Counted from the stretch's first letter, positions 54,328 through 63,009 are shown. The stretch is DNA of 64,000 nucleotides from Ectobacillus funiculus (GCF_004138295.1 NZ_SCFM01000012.1:1-64000); one strand, 5' to 3'. Program-made: numbers and translations. Notes: a model not told the origin generated them from the letters alone.

Positions 54328-55025
54328 TGCTCTTCCCCCCACTCACTTGTAAAAGAATATCCATAACCCCTCTTTGTCACAATTGCACCGATAATCCCAA
54401 GTTCCTCCAATTTATTGCGAACACGCTTTACATTAACCGTAAGCGTATTATCATCAACAAACGCACTTTCGTCCCAAAGCGCTTCTAACAGTTCTTCTCT
54501 TGCGACGTACTGATTGGCTTTTTTCACTAGGCATGACAGTAAATTATATTCGTTTTTTGTTAGTTCTACTTTTCGATCGTTCCATTGCACCATATGCTGG
54601 GCAGGAAAAAGTAAAAGCCCATTAACGCCATAGGAATCCTGCTCATTTCTCGCCGCATATTCCCCATATACTCTCCGCAGTGCTCCCTTTATTTTTGCCA
54701 TTACAACATCAAGATGGAATGGCTTTGTAATATAGTCATCACCGCCATACTCAATTGCTATTACCTGATCCATATCTCCCGTTCGCGCAGAAATAAATAA
54801 AACGGGTACATTTGACACTGTACGAATTTGCCGGCACCAATAAAAGCCATCAAAATATGGCAAATTCACATCAAGAAGTACTAGATGTGGACTATACATC
54901 AAAAACTCCTGCTTAATCTCCTGAAAGTTTTGCACTACATATGAGCTATAGCCATATTTTTGCACATGCTCCTCTAAAATACGTGCAATTTTCTCATCAT
55001 CTTCTACAATTAGGATTTTGTACAT
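54324..55025 (-). CDS. BceR-type OmpR-family response regulator
   Basis: 233 residues from ATG at 55025, after GGGGGTG. The receiver domain has KILIVEDDEKIARIL, the phosphoacceptor in LVLLDVNLPYFDGFYW (about D51-D54 region), LFISARTGD and GGDDYITKPF. The C-terminal winged helix (about 130-230) has ELTKNEYNLLSCLVKKANQ and VNVKRVRNKLEELG. It should activate the ABC genes downstream through the box at 53257. The transcript order is regulator, kinase, ATPase, permease. Confidence 0.92.
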   Translation of the reverse strand: MYKILIVEDDEKIARILEEHVQKYGYSSYVVQNFQEIKQEFLMYSPHLVLLDVNLPYFDGFYWCRQIRTVSNVPVLFISARTGDMDQVIAIEYGGDDYITKPFHLDVVMAKIKGALRRVYGEYAARNEQDSYGVNGLLLFPAQHMVQWNDRKVELTKNEYNLLSCLVKKANQYVAREELLEALWDESAFVDDNTLTVNVKRVRNKLEELGIIGAIVTKRGYGYSFTSEWGEEQ

Positions 55026-55051
55026 GAGAAGCACCCCCCTCTTTTATTATA

Positions 55052-55090
55052 ATAAAGAAAACTCGCTGACGTTAGATGAAAACAGGGGTG
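55052..55090 (+). repeat. Element A, worn head fragment
   Basis: AAAGAAAACTCGCTGACG followed by TTAGATGAAAACAGGGGTG aligns to the head of element A with losses, similar to the decayed copy at 4018. Confidence 0.45.
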
Positions 55091-55273
55091 TTGTTACATG
55101 CCTATCAGGTTAAGAGACAGTCATCCCTCAAAAACGTGCTAGAGGCGGAGGAGAAGATAAATTTTGGAAGAGAATATTACGGTGCAAACTTTGCAAGACT
55201 TCGAGAAGTAAAGGCGAAATATGATCCCGAAAATTTCTTTCATTTTCCACAGAGTATACCACCAGCTTATTAA
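55079..55273 (+). pseudogene. C-terminal remnant of a FAD-linked oxidase (BBE domain)
   Basis: About 40 residues ending at 55273, REYYGANFARLREVKAKYDP and then ENFFHFPQSIPP, match the berberine-bridge-enzyme C-terminus of FAD/FMN-linked oxidoreductases, which are normally about 450 residues. The upstream half of this short frame does not fit the family, and no FAD domain lies nearby. It is a leftover of a deleted gene, placed between two element A sequences. Confidence 0.7.
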
Positions 55274-55300
55274 ATAGTTTATTCGTTTTGTAAAACAAAA

Positions 55301-55438
55301 TAAAGAAAACTCGCCGATTGGCGAGCCCTGCTCTTGGGCGAAGACAGAGGCGTAGTTGCCCTTATATTGTATTCCTAAAATTTCCGACTACGTCTAATTC
55401 GCGTCTAGCTGGAAATTGATACTTTCTTACAGTGTAAA
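55301..55438 (+). repeat. Element A, full copy
   Basis: CTCGCCGATTGGCGAG, GCTCTTGGGCGAAGACAGAG, GGCGTAGTTGCCC and a complete tail ending CTTACAGTGTAAA. Confidence 0.88.
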
Positions 55439-55465
55439 ATGAACTGTAAGAAAGTATCAATTCCC
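55411..55465. repeat. Large palindrome made from two element A tail ends
   Basis: The arm GGAAATTGATACTTTCTTAC (plus AGT) is mirrored by ACTGTAAGAAAGTATCAATT (plus CC) across nine bases. The two arms match over 22 bases with one bulge, so a second, inverted tail end abuts the first. Confidence 0.85.
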
Positions 55466-55477
55466 ATAGCACAAAAA

Positions 55478-55498
55478 AGCTGCCTATGTTTGGCAGCT
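55478..55498 (-). terminator. Terminator of the rplU-to-obg operon
   Basis: A 7-bp stem (AGCTGCC / GGCAGCT) touching the obg stop, followed on the minus strand by TTTTTTG. Confidence 0.85.
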
Positions 55499-56782
55499 CT
55501 ACTCAATAAATTCAAACTCATATTTCATAATTCGCACGGTATCTCCATCTTTTGCTCCGCGCTCGCGCAGCGCTTCATCAATGCCCATACCGCGCATTTG
55601 ACGAGAGAAACGGCGAATCGACTCATCACGGGAGAAGTCTGTCATCTTAAACAGCTTTTCCAGCTCCGCACCAGACAGTACCCAAGCACCATCACTATCG
55701 CGTGTAATCGTAAACGGCTTCTCTTCTTTTTGGAACTTGTACATCACATTTGTTGCTTCCTGCCCAATTTCTTCAAGCGGGAATTCAGGTGTTGTTTCAA
55801 GAAGATCAGCAATTGTAAATAACAAGTCACGCAATCCTTGGCGAGAAACAGCCGAAATCGGGAAAATTTTCACATCATCCCCTACCTGCTCTTTAAAAAT
55901 ACGCAGGTTTTCTTCCGCTTCTGGAATGTCCATTTTATTCGCTACGATAATTTGTGGACGTTCAGTGAGTCGCAGATTGTACTCCTTCAACTCGTTATTG
56001 ATCGTCACATAGTCCTCGTATGGATCGCGTCCTTCCATTCCAGACATATCAATGATGTGTACAATTACACGCGTACGCTCGATATGCCTTAAAAATTGAT
56101 GTCCAAGTCCGACTCCCTCGTGTGCGCCTTCAATCAATCCCGGCAAATCAGCCATAACAAAGCTGCGACTATCCTCAGTCTCAACCACACCTAGATTCGG
56201 AACGATCGTTGTGAAATGATATGCTGCAATTTTTGGACGTGCTGCTGATACAACAGATAGCAGAGTAGACTTCCCAACGCTTGGAAAACCGACAAGTCCT
56301 ACATCAGCCAACACCTTTAATTCCAACGTCAAATTACGCTCTTGCCCCGGCTCACCGTTTTCTGCGATTTCTGGCGCAGGATTTGCCGGTGTTGCAAAAC
56401 GAGTATTACCGCGACCGCCTCGTCCACCCTTGGCGACAACAGCCTTTTGGCCATGCGTGACCAAATCAGCGATCGTCTGACCTGTATCCTCATCCATTAC
56501 CACTGTTCCCGGCGGTACCTTGACAACCATATCCTGAGCATTCTTACCATGCTGGCCTTTACTCATACCGTGCTCACCGCGCGGTGCCTTAAAATGCCTT
56601 TGATAACGGAAGTCCATCAACGTGCGTAATCCTTCATCGACGATAAATACAACGTCAGCACCCTTGCCGCCGTCACCGCCTGCTGGACCACCCTCTGGTA
56701 CATATTTCTCGCGGCGGAATGCTACCATTCCATTCCCACCATCGCCGCCTTTTACATAAATCTTGACCTGATCGACGAACAT
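55499..56782 (-). CDS. obgE: GTPase Obg
   Basis: 427 residues from ATG at 56782 ([13 protein letters not shown]); a longer frame runs into spo0B without a site. The glycine-rich Obg fold spans about 1-158 ([21 protein letters not shown] and [11 protein letters not shown]). The GTPase domain has [17 protein letters not shown] (about 165), [20 protein letters not shown] and the SAVSRQGL element. The C-terminal OCT domain spans about 345-427. It binds the 50S subunit and links ribosome assembly, (p)ppGpp and sporulation onset. It follows spo0B, as in B. subtilis, where both act in the phosphorelay. Confidence 0.96.
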   Translation of the reverse strand: MFVDQVKIYVKGGDGGNGMVAFRREKYVPEGGPAGGDGGKGADVVFIVDEGLRTLMDFRYQRHFKAPRGEHGMSKGQHGKNAQDMVVKVPPGTVVMDEDTGQTIADLVTHGQKAVVAKGGRGGRGNTRFATPANPAPEIAENGEPGQERNLTLELKVLADVGLVGFPSVGKSTLLSVVSAARPKIAAYHFTTIVPNLGVVETEDSRSFVMADLPGLIEGAHEGVGLGHQFLRHIERTRVIVHIIDMSGMEGRDPYEDYVTINNELKEYNLRLTERPQIIVANKMDIPEAEENLRIFKEQVGDDVKIFPISAVSRQGLRDLLFTIADLLETTPEFPLEEIGQEATNVMYKFQKEEKPFTITRDSDGAWVLSGAELEKLFKMTDFSRDESIRRFSRQMRGMGIDEALRERGAKDGDTVRIMKYEFEFIE

Positions 56783-56796
56783 AATTTCACCACTCT

Positions 56797-57333
56797 TTAT
56801 TTTTCTTTCAGCTGCAGCGCAACTGATCCTTCTTCGTTGTCTAATGAATATGAAACAGAAAACACACTGCTTTCCTGCTTTGCAAGCCATTGTGTCATCT
56901 TCTCTATAGAGGTTAGCTTTCCACGAAAATCAAAAAAGAAACGAATATCTTCCTCCTCCTGATCAACCGTTACGCAAAGGTGATTTTCTTTACGCTGATC
57001 TAAGCAAGGATGCAATACAGAGAGGAATCGTTTCGTCCAAGCTGTTAGTTCTTCATCTAAATGGGATAAGGTATGTATGTCACTTAGTATTTCGTATTCC
57101 AAGGAGCATGGTTGAGGTTCCCAGCTATAGGTAAGCAAAAGCTCGGCAAACAGAGGTGTTTTCAAATTCATCAGACGCGCTTCCTGCTGCGATTCACCTA
57201 CGAATTCTTCGATAAGCTCATGCACGCGCTCTGTACTACCAAGTGAAAGATGCGCTTTGACCAGCTGCAATCGATTCAGCCAATCGTGACGCGAATGTCG
57301 CAAAGCATCTAGAACCGTCCACTTTTTATCCAT
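56797..57333 (-). CDS. spo0B: Sporulation initiation phosphotransferase Spo0B
   Basis: 178 residues. The helical hairpin with the phosphoryl-accepting histidine is [20 protein letters not shown] (His16 of the RHDWLN motif). The C-terminal half is a degenerate kinase-like fold with no ATP-binding boxes, as known for Spo0B. It passes phosphate from Spo0F to Spo0A. AAAGAGGGG precedes ATG. Upstream of obg by 14 bases. Confidence 0.93.
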   Translation of the reverse strand: MDKKWTVLDALRHSRHDWLNRLQLVKAHLSLGSTERVHELIEEFVGESQQEARLMNLKTPLFAELLLTYSWEPQPCSLEYEILSDIHTLSHLDEELTAWTKRFLSVLHPCLDQRKENHLCVTVDQEEEDIRFFFDFRGKLTSIEKMTQWLAKQESSVFSVSYSLDNEEGSVALQLKEK

Positions 57334-57357
57334 CGGTTTACCCCTCTTTAATATAGA

Positions 57358-57389
57358 AAAACTCTAACCTGCACTCAGGTTAGAGTTTT
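57358..57389 (-). terminator. Terminator between rpmA and spo0B
   Basis: A 13-bp perfect stem (AAAACTCTAACCT / AGGTTAGAGTTTT) with a 6-nt loop, just after rpmA. Some read-through would be needed to express spo0B-obg unless they have their own promoter. Confidence 0.85.
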
Positions 57390-57400
57390 CCGTGAGTTTA

Positions 57401-57694
<294 letters not shown>

Positions 57695-58039
57695 TTACAC
57701 CTCCTGCTTGATTTCTTTTATGCGAATATATTTGCCATAGTCCATTTCGATTGTTTGTAAAGAAACGAGCATCCCTTCTAAAAGAAGCTGTGCTTTCTCA
57801 AATGAATTGTTCTCCAAATCACTTGGGAGCTCATACTTCAGAAAGCCGCCGTCCTTTCCAAGCTCGATGGTTGCCACTGCGCCTGTGAGCGCCTCCACTG
57901 CGTTAATCGAACCGAACACAACAGCTGAAGCGCCGGCACAAACAAGATCTTGTCCATGCGGTGCATAATTGGCATGTCCCTTCATCGTAAATGAACCAAT
58001 AGCGTTTGTTTTTTCGCGATGTATCGTAACCTGTATCAT
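57695..58039 (-). CDS. prp: Ribosomal-processing cysteine protease Prp
   Basis: 114 residues of the YsxB family. The catalytic pair is His22 in KGHANYAP and Cys34 in DLVCAGASAVVFGSINAVE. It cleaves the L27 N-terminal peptide. It sits between rplU and rpmA, starting a few bases after the rplU stop with a poor ribosome site, so translation coupled to rplU is likely. Confidence 0.94.
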   Translation of the reverse strand: MIQVTIHREKTNAIGSFTMKGHANYAPHGQDLVCAGASAVVFGSINAVEALTGAVATIELGKDGGFLKYELPSDLENNSFEKAQLLLEGMLVSLQTIEMDYGKYIRIKEIKQEV

Positions 58040-58042
58040 ATC

Positions 58043-58351
58043 TTATGCGTTGATTTTTTCAATCACAAGCTTCGTGTATGGTTGACGATGACCTTGCTTT
58101 TTGCGTTGGTTCTTTTTCGCTTTGTATTTGAAAACGATGATTTTTTTCGCGCGGCCTTCTTTCTCAACCTTCGCTGTTACAGTTGCGCCAGCTACTACTG
58201 GGCTTCCAACCTTCACGTTTTCACCACCAACAAAAAGAACTTTGTCGAAAGTAACTGTTTCACCAGCTTCAACGCCAAGCTTTTCTACGTAGATTGCTTG
58301 ACCTTCTTCAACTTTGATTTGTTTTCCACCTGTTTCGATGATTGCGTACAT
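58043..58351 (-). CDS. rplU: Ribosomal protein L21
   Basis: 102 residues. [18 protein letters not shown] at the start and [20 protein letters not shown] near the C-terminus are L21 signatures. It is the first gene of the L21-Prp-L27 operon, preceded by a structured leader and AGGAGG. Confidence 0.97.
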   Translation of the reverse strand: MYAIIETGGKQIKVEEGQAIYVEKLGVEAGETVTFDKVLFVGGENVKVGSPVVAGATVTAKVEKEGRAKKIIVFKYKAKKNQRKKQGHRQPYTKLVIEKINA

Positions 58352-58500
58352 AATTGCACCTCCTCATAAGTATACTCAGACTCGCCGCAATCGGTAGACA
58401 TCTGTCTTTGAAAACCTAATGCGTGCGGTTGTAGCATATAGCCATAGGTGCTATAAACTATAACAAAAGAATCCTATCATAGATAGAAGCACTCTGTCAA
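58352..58500 (-). promoter_or_regulatory. Promoter and L21-type ribosomal leader
   Basis: TTGACA (58495-58500) and TAGGAT (58471-58476) on the minus strand precede a leader of about 110 nt. Its stems TATAGCACCTATGGCTATA and ACAGATGTCT...GCGGCGAGTCTG match the layout of the Firmicute L21 leader that precedes rplU-prp-rpmA. Feedback by L21 is the known idea for that motif. The fold was judged by eye. Confidence 0.65.
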
Positions 58501-58508
58501 CATGGATT

Positions 58509-59909
58509 TTACAATCTTCGCTGCATAACCTCTTGTCTTGTTCCCATATGACGAATATGGCACACAGACGATGCACTATCTATAAAATATACCTCTACCG
58601 TCAAGGCCTCCTGCAGCCGACTGTCTCGGAAGATTGCCTGCACCTCTGGGCTGCACTCGACAAGGACCGCTTCGTAATCCGTCCCCTTGTAAGCAAGCAG
58701 CTCACGTTGTAAACGATACGCCTCCGTTTCAGAAGAAGAAACGAAGCCGCGACCATTACAACTTCCACATGAAGACTCAAGCATATCACGCAGCGGCTTT
58801 CTCTTCCGCTTTCTTGTTACCTCTAAAATGCCAAGTGCGGTGAATCCGAACACCCTTGTTGGCGTATGATCTCGCTTTAAAGCAGATATCAATAGATTAC
58901 GCACGGTTTCTTTATCATGCTCATTCTTCATATTAATAAAATCAATTAAAATCATGCCGCCAATATCACGAAGCCGCAACTGCCTTGCAATTTCTATAGC
59001 AGCCGCCTCATTCGTTTTTCTCACCGTATCCTGCAGCGTTTGCTTACCTGTAAATTTTCCTGTATTTACATCAATAACTGTCATCGTTTCTGTTTGCTCA
59101 ATTAGAAGATATGAACCATTTTCAAGCCACACAATTTTTTTTAATGCCTTCTCGATTTCATGCTCGACGCCGTAGGAGTGGAATATGTTTTCTTTTCCGG
59201 TATACAAAGTAACGCGCTCCTTACTGACTCTTTCAGCGAGCTCACGTACGCTCAAGCGATCATCAACAATGATATGGGAAACGGTTTCTGTTGGAATCTC
59301 CCGGAACAGACGGGCAAACAACGATTGTGAGGAGTAGAGAAGAAATGGTATCTTCTCTTGACTGCTTTCCTGAAGCTCCTCAGCTGTGTGACGAAGCTCC
59401 TCCATCTCAGCTTGCACATGTGCAATAGGAGCCGTTTCGCAGGCGGAACGAAACACAAAGCCTCCCTGTTTTCCGAGCTGCAGTAATTCATTTCGCTTTC
59501 CTTCGTTTCGAATTTTTTTGGATACCGCAGAATATGAGTCAGATGGGATATAAACAACATATTTTCCTGGGAACTCTATCTTAGTTGTAACCTTCGGACC
59601 CTTTGTATCCATAGCTTCCTTCACAACCTGCACAATAATTTGCTGTCCTTGATGCACTAGCTGGCTGATGGATGCCCCCTCTGTAAAGGATAGAAGATCC
59701 TCGCGGCGGAGATATGCGTGCTTTTCCATTCCAATATCCACAAACGCAGCCTGCATGCCCGGCAATACATTGACAACACGCCCCCGATATATATTCCCGA
59801 CAATCTCTTCCTTGTTAGGGCGATGTAAAAAAAGCTCTGCCAGCTTGCCGTCCTCTTCTACCGCAATACGTTTTTCTTCTCCAAGCAGATTCATATATAG
59901 CGTTCTCAC
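58509..59909 (-). CDS. rng: Ribonuclease E/G family protein
   Basis: 466 residues from GTG at 59909, seven bases after AGAGGT. The S1 domain (about 35-120) has GNIYRGRVVNVLPGMQAAFVDIG. The RNase E/G catalytic core has IDVNTGKFTG (about 275) with the metal-binding aspartate, then GGMILIDFINM with the second aspartate, and the zinc-link cysteines in CGSCNGRGF. It is the short RNase G type that lacks the degradosome tail. It processes 5'-monophosphate RNA, including rRNA precursors. B. subtilis lacks an RNase E/G and has no gene at this position. Confidence 0.93.
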   Translation of the reverse strand: MRTLYMNLLGEEKRIAVEEDGKLAELFLHRPNKEEIVGNIYRGRVVNVLPGMQAAFVDIGMEKHAYLRREDLLSFTEGASISQLVHQGQQIIVQVVKEAMDTKGPKVTTKIEFPGKYVVYIPSDSYSAVSKKIRNEGKRNELLQLGKQGGFVFRSACETAPIAHVQAEMEELRHTAEELQESSQEKIPFLLYSSQSLFARLFREIPTETVSHIIVDDRLSVRELAERVSKERVTLYTGKENIFHSYGVEHEIEKALKKIVWLENGSYLLIEQTETMTVIDVNTGKFTGKQTLQDTVRKTNEAAAIEIARQLRLRDIGGMILIDFINMKNEHDKETVRNLLISALKRDHTPTRVFGFTALGILEVTRKRKRKPLRDMLESSCGSCNGRGFVSSSETEAYRLQRELLAYKGTDYEAVLVECSPEVQAIFRDSRLQEALTVEVYFIDSASSVCHIRHMGTRQEVMQRRL

Positions 59910-59934
59910 TTTTTTACCTCTTTTCTTCTTGTCT

Positions 59935-59961
59935 AGCGGATGTGAACAGACTGTATCCGCT
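59935..59961. promoter_or_regulatory. Hairpin upstream of rng
   Basis: AGCGGAT and ATCCGCT form a 7-bp stem around a 13-nt loop, about 25 bp before the rng start. It may be part of the rng leader; its role is unknown. Confidence 0.4.
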
Positions 59962-59987
59962 TTTCCTTTGACACTTTAAAAGTATAC

Positions 59988-60302
59988 ATTTTGCCCAAGG
60001 GCAGGGCCCGCCAATCGGCGAGTTTTCTTTACACTGTAAGAACATATAAATTTCTAGCTGGAAGATCATTCGACGTAGCGAGAAATTTTAGGAATACAGT
60101 ATAAGAGCAACTACGCCTCTGTCTTCGCCCAAGGGCAGGGCCCGCCAATCGGCGAGTTTTCTTTACACTGTAAGAACATATAAATTTCTAACTGGAAGAT
60201 CATTCGACGTAGCGAGAAATTTTAGGAATACAGTATAAGGGCAACTACGCCTCTGTCTTCGCTCAAGGGCAGGGCTCGCTAATCGGCGAGTTTTCTTTAC
60301 CA
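59988..60302 (-). repeat. Element A, inverted tandem of about two and a half copies
   Basis: Reading leftwards, two full units joined head to tail (period 134 bp) are followed by a third unit cut after the head. Successive units differ at only a few bases (for example CTAGCTGG against CTAACTGG), so the duplication is recent. It fills the 421-bp gap between spoIVFB and rng. Confidence 0.92.
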
Positions 60303-60311
60303 TACAAAAAG

Positions 60312-60335
60312 GCTAGTGTCTGCGTCAACACTAGC
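60312..60335 (-). terminator. Terminator of spoIVFA-spoIVFB
   Basis: An 8-bp stem (GCTAGTGT / ACACTAGC) overlaps the spoIVFB stop and is followed on the minus strand by CTTTTTG. Confidence 0.85.
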
Positions 60336-61191
60336 TAATAAGTTCTCCTATTGAGGAGCTGATTCGCTTTTCTGTGAAATATGCGTATAGCAGCTCATTT
60401 TCGTCTAACGTATATTGCTGCCGTTCCTTCCCTTTAATAACAACCGAATGCTTATATCCCCGGCGGAATTGCATGAATACGGTATAAAGCGGATCATTTG
60501 CATTAGCGTTAATGAGAGTGAGCTTTTCAATATCCCGTTTTTTCCCATAGTAACGCTCTAATAAAAAACGAACGAAGATATATTGTCGTTGCTTCCATTC
60601 TAAGTATAGAGACACGGCTAAAAAAATGACAACAATCCACATCGTTACATTAGAAGCATTCCAAAGGAGAGCGGCAACCGTTAGGCCTAGGAAACAAGCT
60701 CCAGACGTAAGAAGCGTTAAGCGATGTGCCTGCAAAAATGGAACGAAGGCCGAGTAAATATTTAATACAAGCTTTCCGCCATCAAGCGGCCAAATTGGGA
60801 GAAGATTAAAAAAGAAAATAGTCATATTATTCCACATAAAAAAAGAGTAGGATGCTTCTGAAATCCAACCTCCAGTGTATAAACCATAAACCGCTAAGCC
60901 CATCCAAATATGCTGAAGAGGCCCCGCTAACACAACAATGCATTCTTCCTTTAAAGGCTTGTTGCCGTGCTCCTCAAGCTCTGCCACTCCACCGAACGGC
61001 AACAGCTGAATTCTTTTAATCCGCCAGCGGAAATGAGCAGCTGCTAGACCATGTCCTAGCTCATGCACTAATACAATTCCAAATAACACAAGCAGCTCCT
61101 TAAAATGAGCAGTCAATACTCCGATTGCTATCAAAGCCCAAAACAATGGATGAATCGTCACCTTTGTGAATGTCTCTATATATCTATTCAA
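60331..61191 (-). CDS. spoIVFB: SpoIVFB intramembrane metalloprotease
   Basis: 286 residues from TTG at 61191, seven bases after AGGTG. Site-2-protease family with the zinc motif HELGH (about 43-47) and the third ligand in NLLPIWPLDGGKL (about 130-142). Six membrane helices are followed by a cytoplasmic CBS-like region (about 200-286). It cleaves pro-sigma-K in the mother cell during engulfment. Its start overlaps the spoIVFA stop by eight bases. Confidence 0.94.
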   Translation of the reverse strand: MNRYIETFTKVTIHPLFWALIAIGVLTAHFKELLVLFGIVLVHELGHGLAAAHFRWRIKRIQLLPFGGVAELEEHGNKPLKEECIVVLAGPLQHIWMGLAVYGLYTGGWISEASYSFFMWNNMTIFFFNLLPIWPLDGGKLVLNIYSAFVPFLQAHRLTLLTSGACFLGLTVAALLWNASNVTMWIVVIFLAVSLYLEWKQRQYIFVRFLLERYYGKKRDIEKLTLINANANDPLYTVFMQFRRGYKHSVVIKGKERQQYTLDENELLYAYFTEKRISSSIGELIS

Positions 61192-61990
61192 ATGATATCA
61201 CCTGAATCGGATCAATAAATTGGTTCTCCTTCTTCAAAGCAAAATAAAAGGTACCTGATTTTCCGTCTTCACTGTTTGCGACTACACCGATTTTTTGCTT
61301 TTGTTTTACATAATCATAAAGTGCGACTGTTGCTTCTGATAAATTGCCGTACCATGATTCTGTTCCGTCAGCATGCTGAATGATAATTGTATTTCCGAGT
61401 CCTTCTTTCTTCCCCACAAATACAGCCACCCCTTCATTCATAGCATCTACCGGGGCATTAATGTTTGTTTGTACAAACACGCCTTGCCCGTTCGCTTTAA
61501 AGCTTTGCAACACCTTTCCAGACGCAGGCACAGCATAGTTCTTCTCCTTCTGCGTTGATTGCGTCTGAGAAGTTGGCAGCAAAGTAAGCGGCTTGCCAAA
61601 TTGCTGCTCATACCAATTAGAAACGGTAGCAAATTGAAATTCCTCTTGCATGGCCTTTTGGACAACTGTACGAGCCTGTTCTAAAGACGGATTATTACTT
61701 TTAAACACAATACCTGTCCCTAGCACAAGAGCAACGGAACAGAGCAGCTGCATGAGAAACACTTCCTTTCGAAATAACGAACGTGTCTCCTCCTTTGGTT
61801 CCTCAAACACAACATGTCCAAACTCATCTCCAAACTCATCTCCAAACTCTGCTTCCCCTTCACCTAGTTCTGGAAACAGTTCTTCTACTTGTTCAAAGGG
61901 TGCATAACGCTGCTGCTCCACATGTCGCTGTTGTTCCGCTTTTCGCTTAGCAATTCTCTTACGAATGTCTTCAATTTTCCTTTTCCGCAT
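61184..61990 (-). CDS. spoIVFA: SpoIVFA, regulator of SpoIVFB
   Basis: 268 residues from ATG at 61990 after GAGGAAGGGG. The basic N-terminus (MRKRKIEDIRKRIAKRKAEQ) is followed by an acidic stretch with FGDEFGDEFG and one membrane helix (about 85-105, VFLMQLLCSVALVLGTGIVF). The forespore-facing LytM/M23-like domain (about 155-268, IIIQHADGTESWYGNL) has only part of the catalytic motif and is likely not a peptidase. It holds SpoIVFB inactive until SpoIVB cuts it. A sigma-E promoter lies just upstream. Confidence 0.92.
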   Translation of the reverse strand: MRKRKIEDIRKRIAKRKAEQQRHVEQQRYAPFEQVEELFPELGEGEAEFGDEFGDEFGHVVFEEPKEETRSLFRKEVFLMQLLCSVALVLGTGIVFKSNNPSLEQARTVVQKAMQEEFQFATVSNWYEQQFGKPLTLLPTSQTQSTQKEKNYAVPASGKVLQSFKANGQGVFVQTNINAPVDAMNEGVAVFVGKKEGLGNTIIIQHADGTESWYGNLSEATVALYDYVKQKQKIGVVANSEDGKSGTFYFALKKENQFIDPIQVISFE

Positions 61991-62023
61991 GCTGTCCCCT
62001 TCCTCATTTACATAGTTTGTACA

Positions 62024-62052
62024 TATGTATGAGTTGTCCAGAGGAGATATTC
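62024..62052 (-). promoter_or_regulatory. Sigma-E promoter of spoIVFA-spoIVFB
   Basis: On the minus strand GAATATC (62046-62052), a 14-bp spacer and CATACATA (62024-62031) closely match the mother-cell sigma-E consensus. The B. subtilis operon is sigma-E dependent. Confidence 0.75.
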
Positions 62053-62088
62053 GTCTCAGCATAGACCTTTTTTAAAGCGAACATGTCC

Positions 62089-62175
62089 TAGTTGCACTTA
62101 TACTGTATTCCTAAAATTTCCGACTACGTTGAATTCACTTCCAACTGGAAATTTATACTTATTTAAAGTATAAAA
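62089..62175 (+). repeat. Element A, copy without hairpins
   Basis: TAGTTGCACTTATACTGTAT, then TAAAATTTCCGACTACG and TTCCAACTGGAAATTTATAC, ending TTAAAGTATAAAAG. It lies between spoIVFA and minD. Confidence 0.8.
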
Positions 62176-62178
62176 GAA

Positions 62179-62208
62179 AAACATCCCGCGCTTGTCCGCG
62201 AGATGTTT
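62179..62208 (-). terminator. Terminator of minC-minD
   Basis: Arms AAACATC-C-CGCG and CGCG-A-GATGTTT overlap the minD stop, followed on the minus strand by TTTTCTTTTA. Confidence 0.85.
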
Positions 62209-63007
62209 AGCGAATACCAAAAAATTTCTTCACTTTTGTTAAAACTGTCCCTTTTTCTTGCTCCAATGATTGAAGAGGGACAGACTCTCCAAGCAATCTG
62301 CGAGCAATATTGCGATATGCTATAGAAGCTTTGCCATTCGGAATAAGAGCTACTGGTTCTCCCTTATTTGTAGCCTTGATAACTTCTTCATCGTCCTCAA
62401 CGATCCCAATTAACTCAATAGAAAGGGTTCGCACAATTTCATCTACATCGAGCATCTCTTGATTTTTCAGCATATGACTGCGAACGCGGTTAATAATAAG
62501 CTTAGGAGGCTCAATTTCTTCATTTTTTTCTAACAGTCCGATGATACGGTCTGCATCGCGCATAGAAGAAACCTCAGGTGTTGTGACAACGATCGCCTTG
62601 TCAGCTCCTGCAACAGCATTCTTAAAGCCTTGCTCAATTCCGGCTGGACAGTCGATTAATACGTAATCAAAATCTTGGCGGAGCTGACGAATAATATCAA
62701 TCATCTGCTCTGGTGTGACCGCTGACTTATCGCTCGTTTGGGCAGCAGGCAACAAGTATAATTCTTCAAATCGTTTGTCCTTAATCAAAGCCTGCGGCAA
62801 ACGGCAGCGGCCTTCCACTACGTCTACAAGGTCAAACACAATACGGTTTTCTAGTCCCATCACGACATCCAAGTTGCGGAGTCCGATGTCTGTATCGACA
62901 AGGCAGACCTTTTTGCCGGATAAAGCGAGGGCTGTTCCAAGATTTGCAGAGCTCGTTGTTTTCCCGACTCCGCCTTTTCCAGATGTAATAACAATTGCCT
63001 CTCCCAC
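62207..63007 (-). CDS. minD: Septum-site determining ATPase MinD
   Basis: 266 residues from GTG at 63007. The deviant Walker A is ITSGKGGVGKTTSSANLG (about 7-24) with both lysines. DTDIGLRNLDVVMGLENR, IDCPAGIEQGF (Walker B) and the C-terminal amphipathic membrane helix (VLTKVKKFFGIR) are present. It recruits MinC to the membrane to stop polar septa. It follows minC by two bases. Confidence 0.97.
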   Translation of the reverse strand: MGEAIVITSGKGGVGKTTSSANLGTALALSGKKVCLVDTDIGLRNLDVVMGLENRIVFDLVDVVEGRCRLPQALIKDKRFEELYLLPAAQTSDKSAVTPEQMIDIIRQLRQDFDYVLIDCPAGIEQGFKNAVAGADKAIVVTTPEVSSMRDADRIIGLLEKNEEIEPPKLIINRVRSHMLKNQEMLDVDEIVRTLSIELIGIVEDDEEVIKATNKGEPVALIPNGKASIAYRNIARRLLGESVPLQSLEQEKGTVLTKVKKFFGIR

Positions 63008-63009
63008 AG

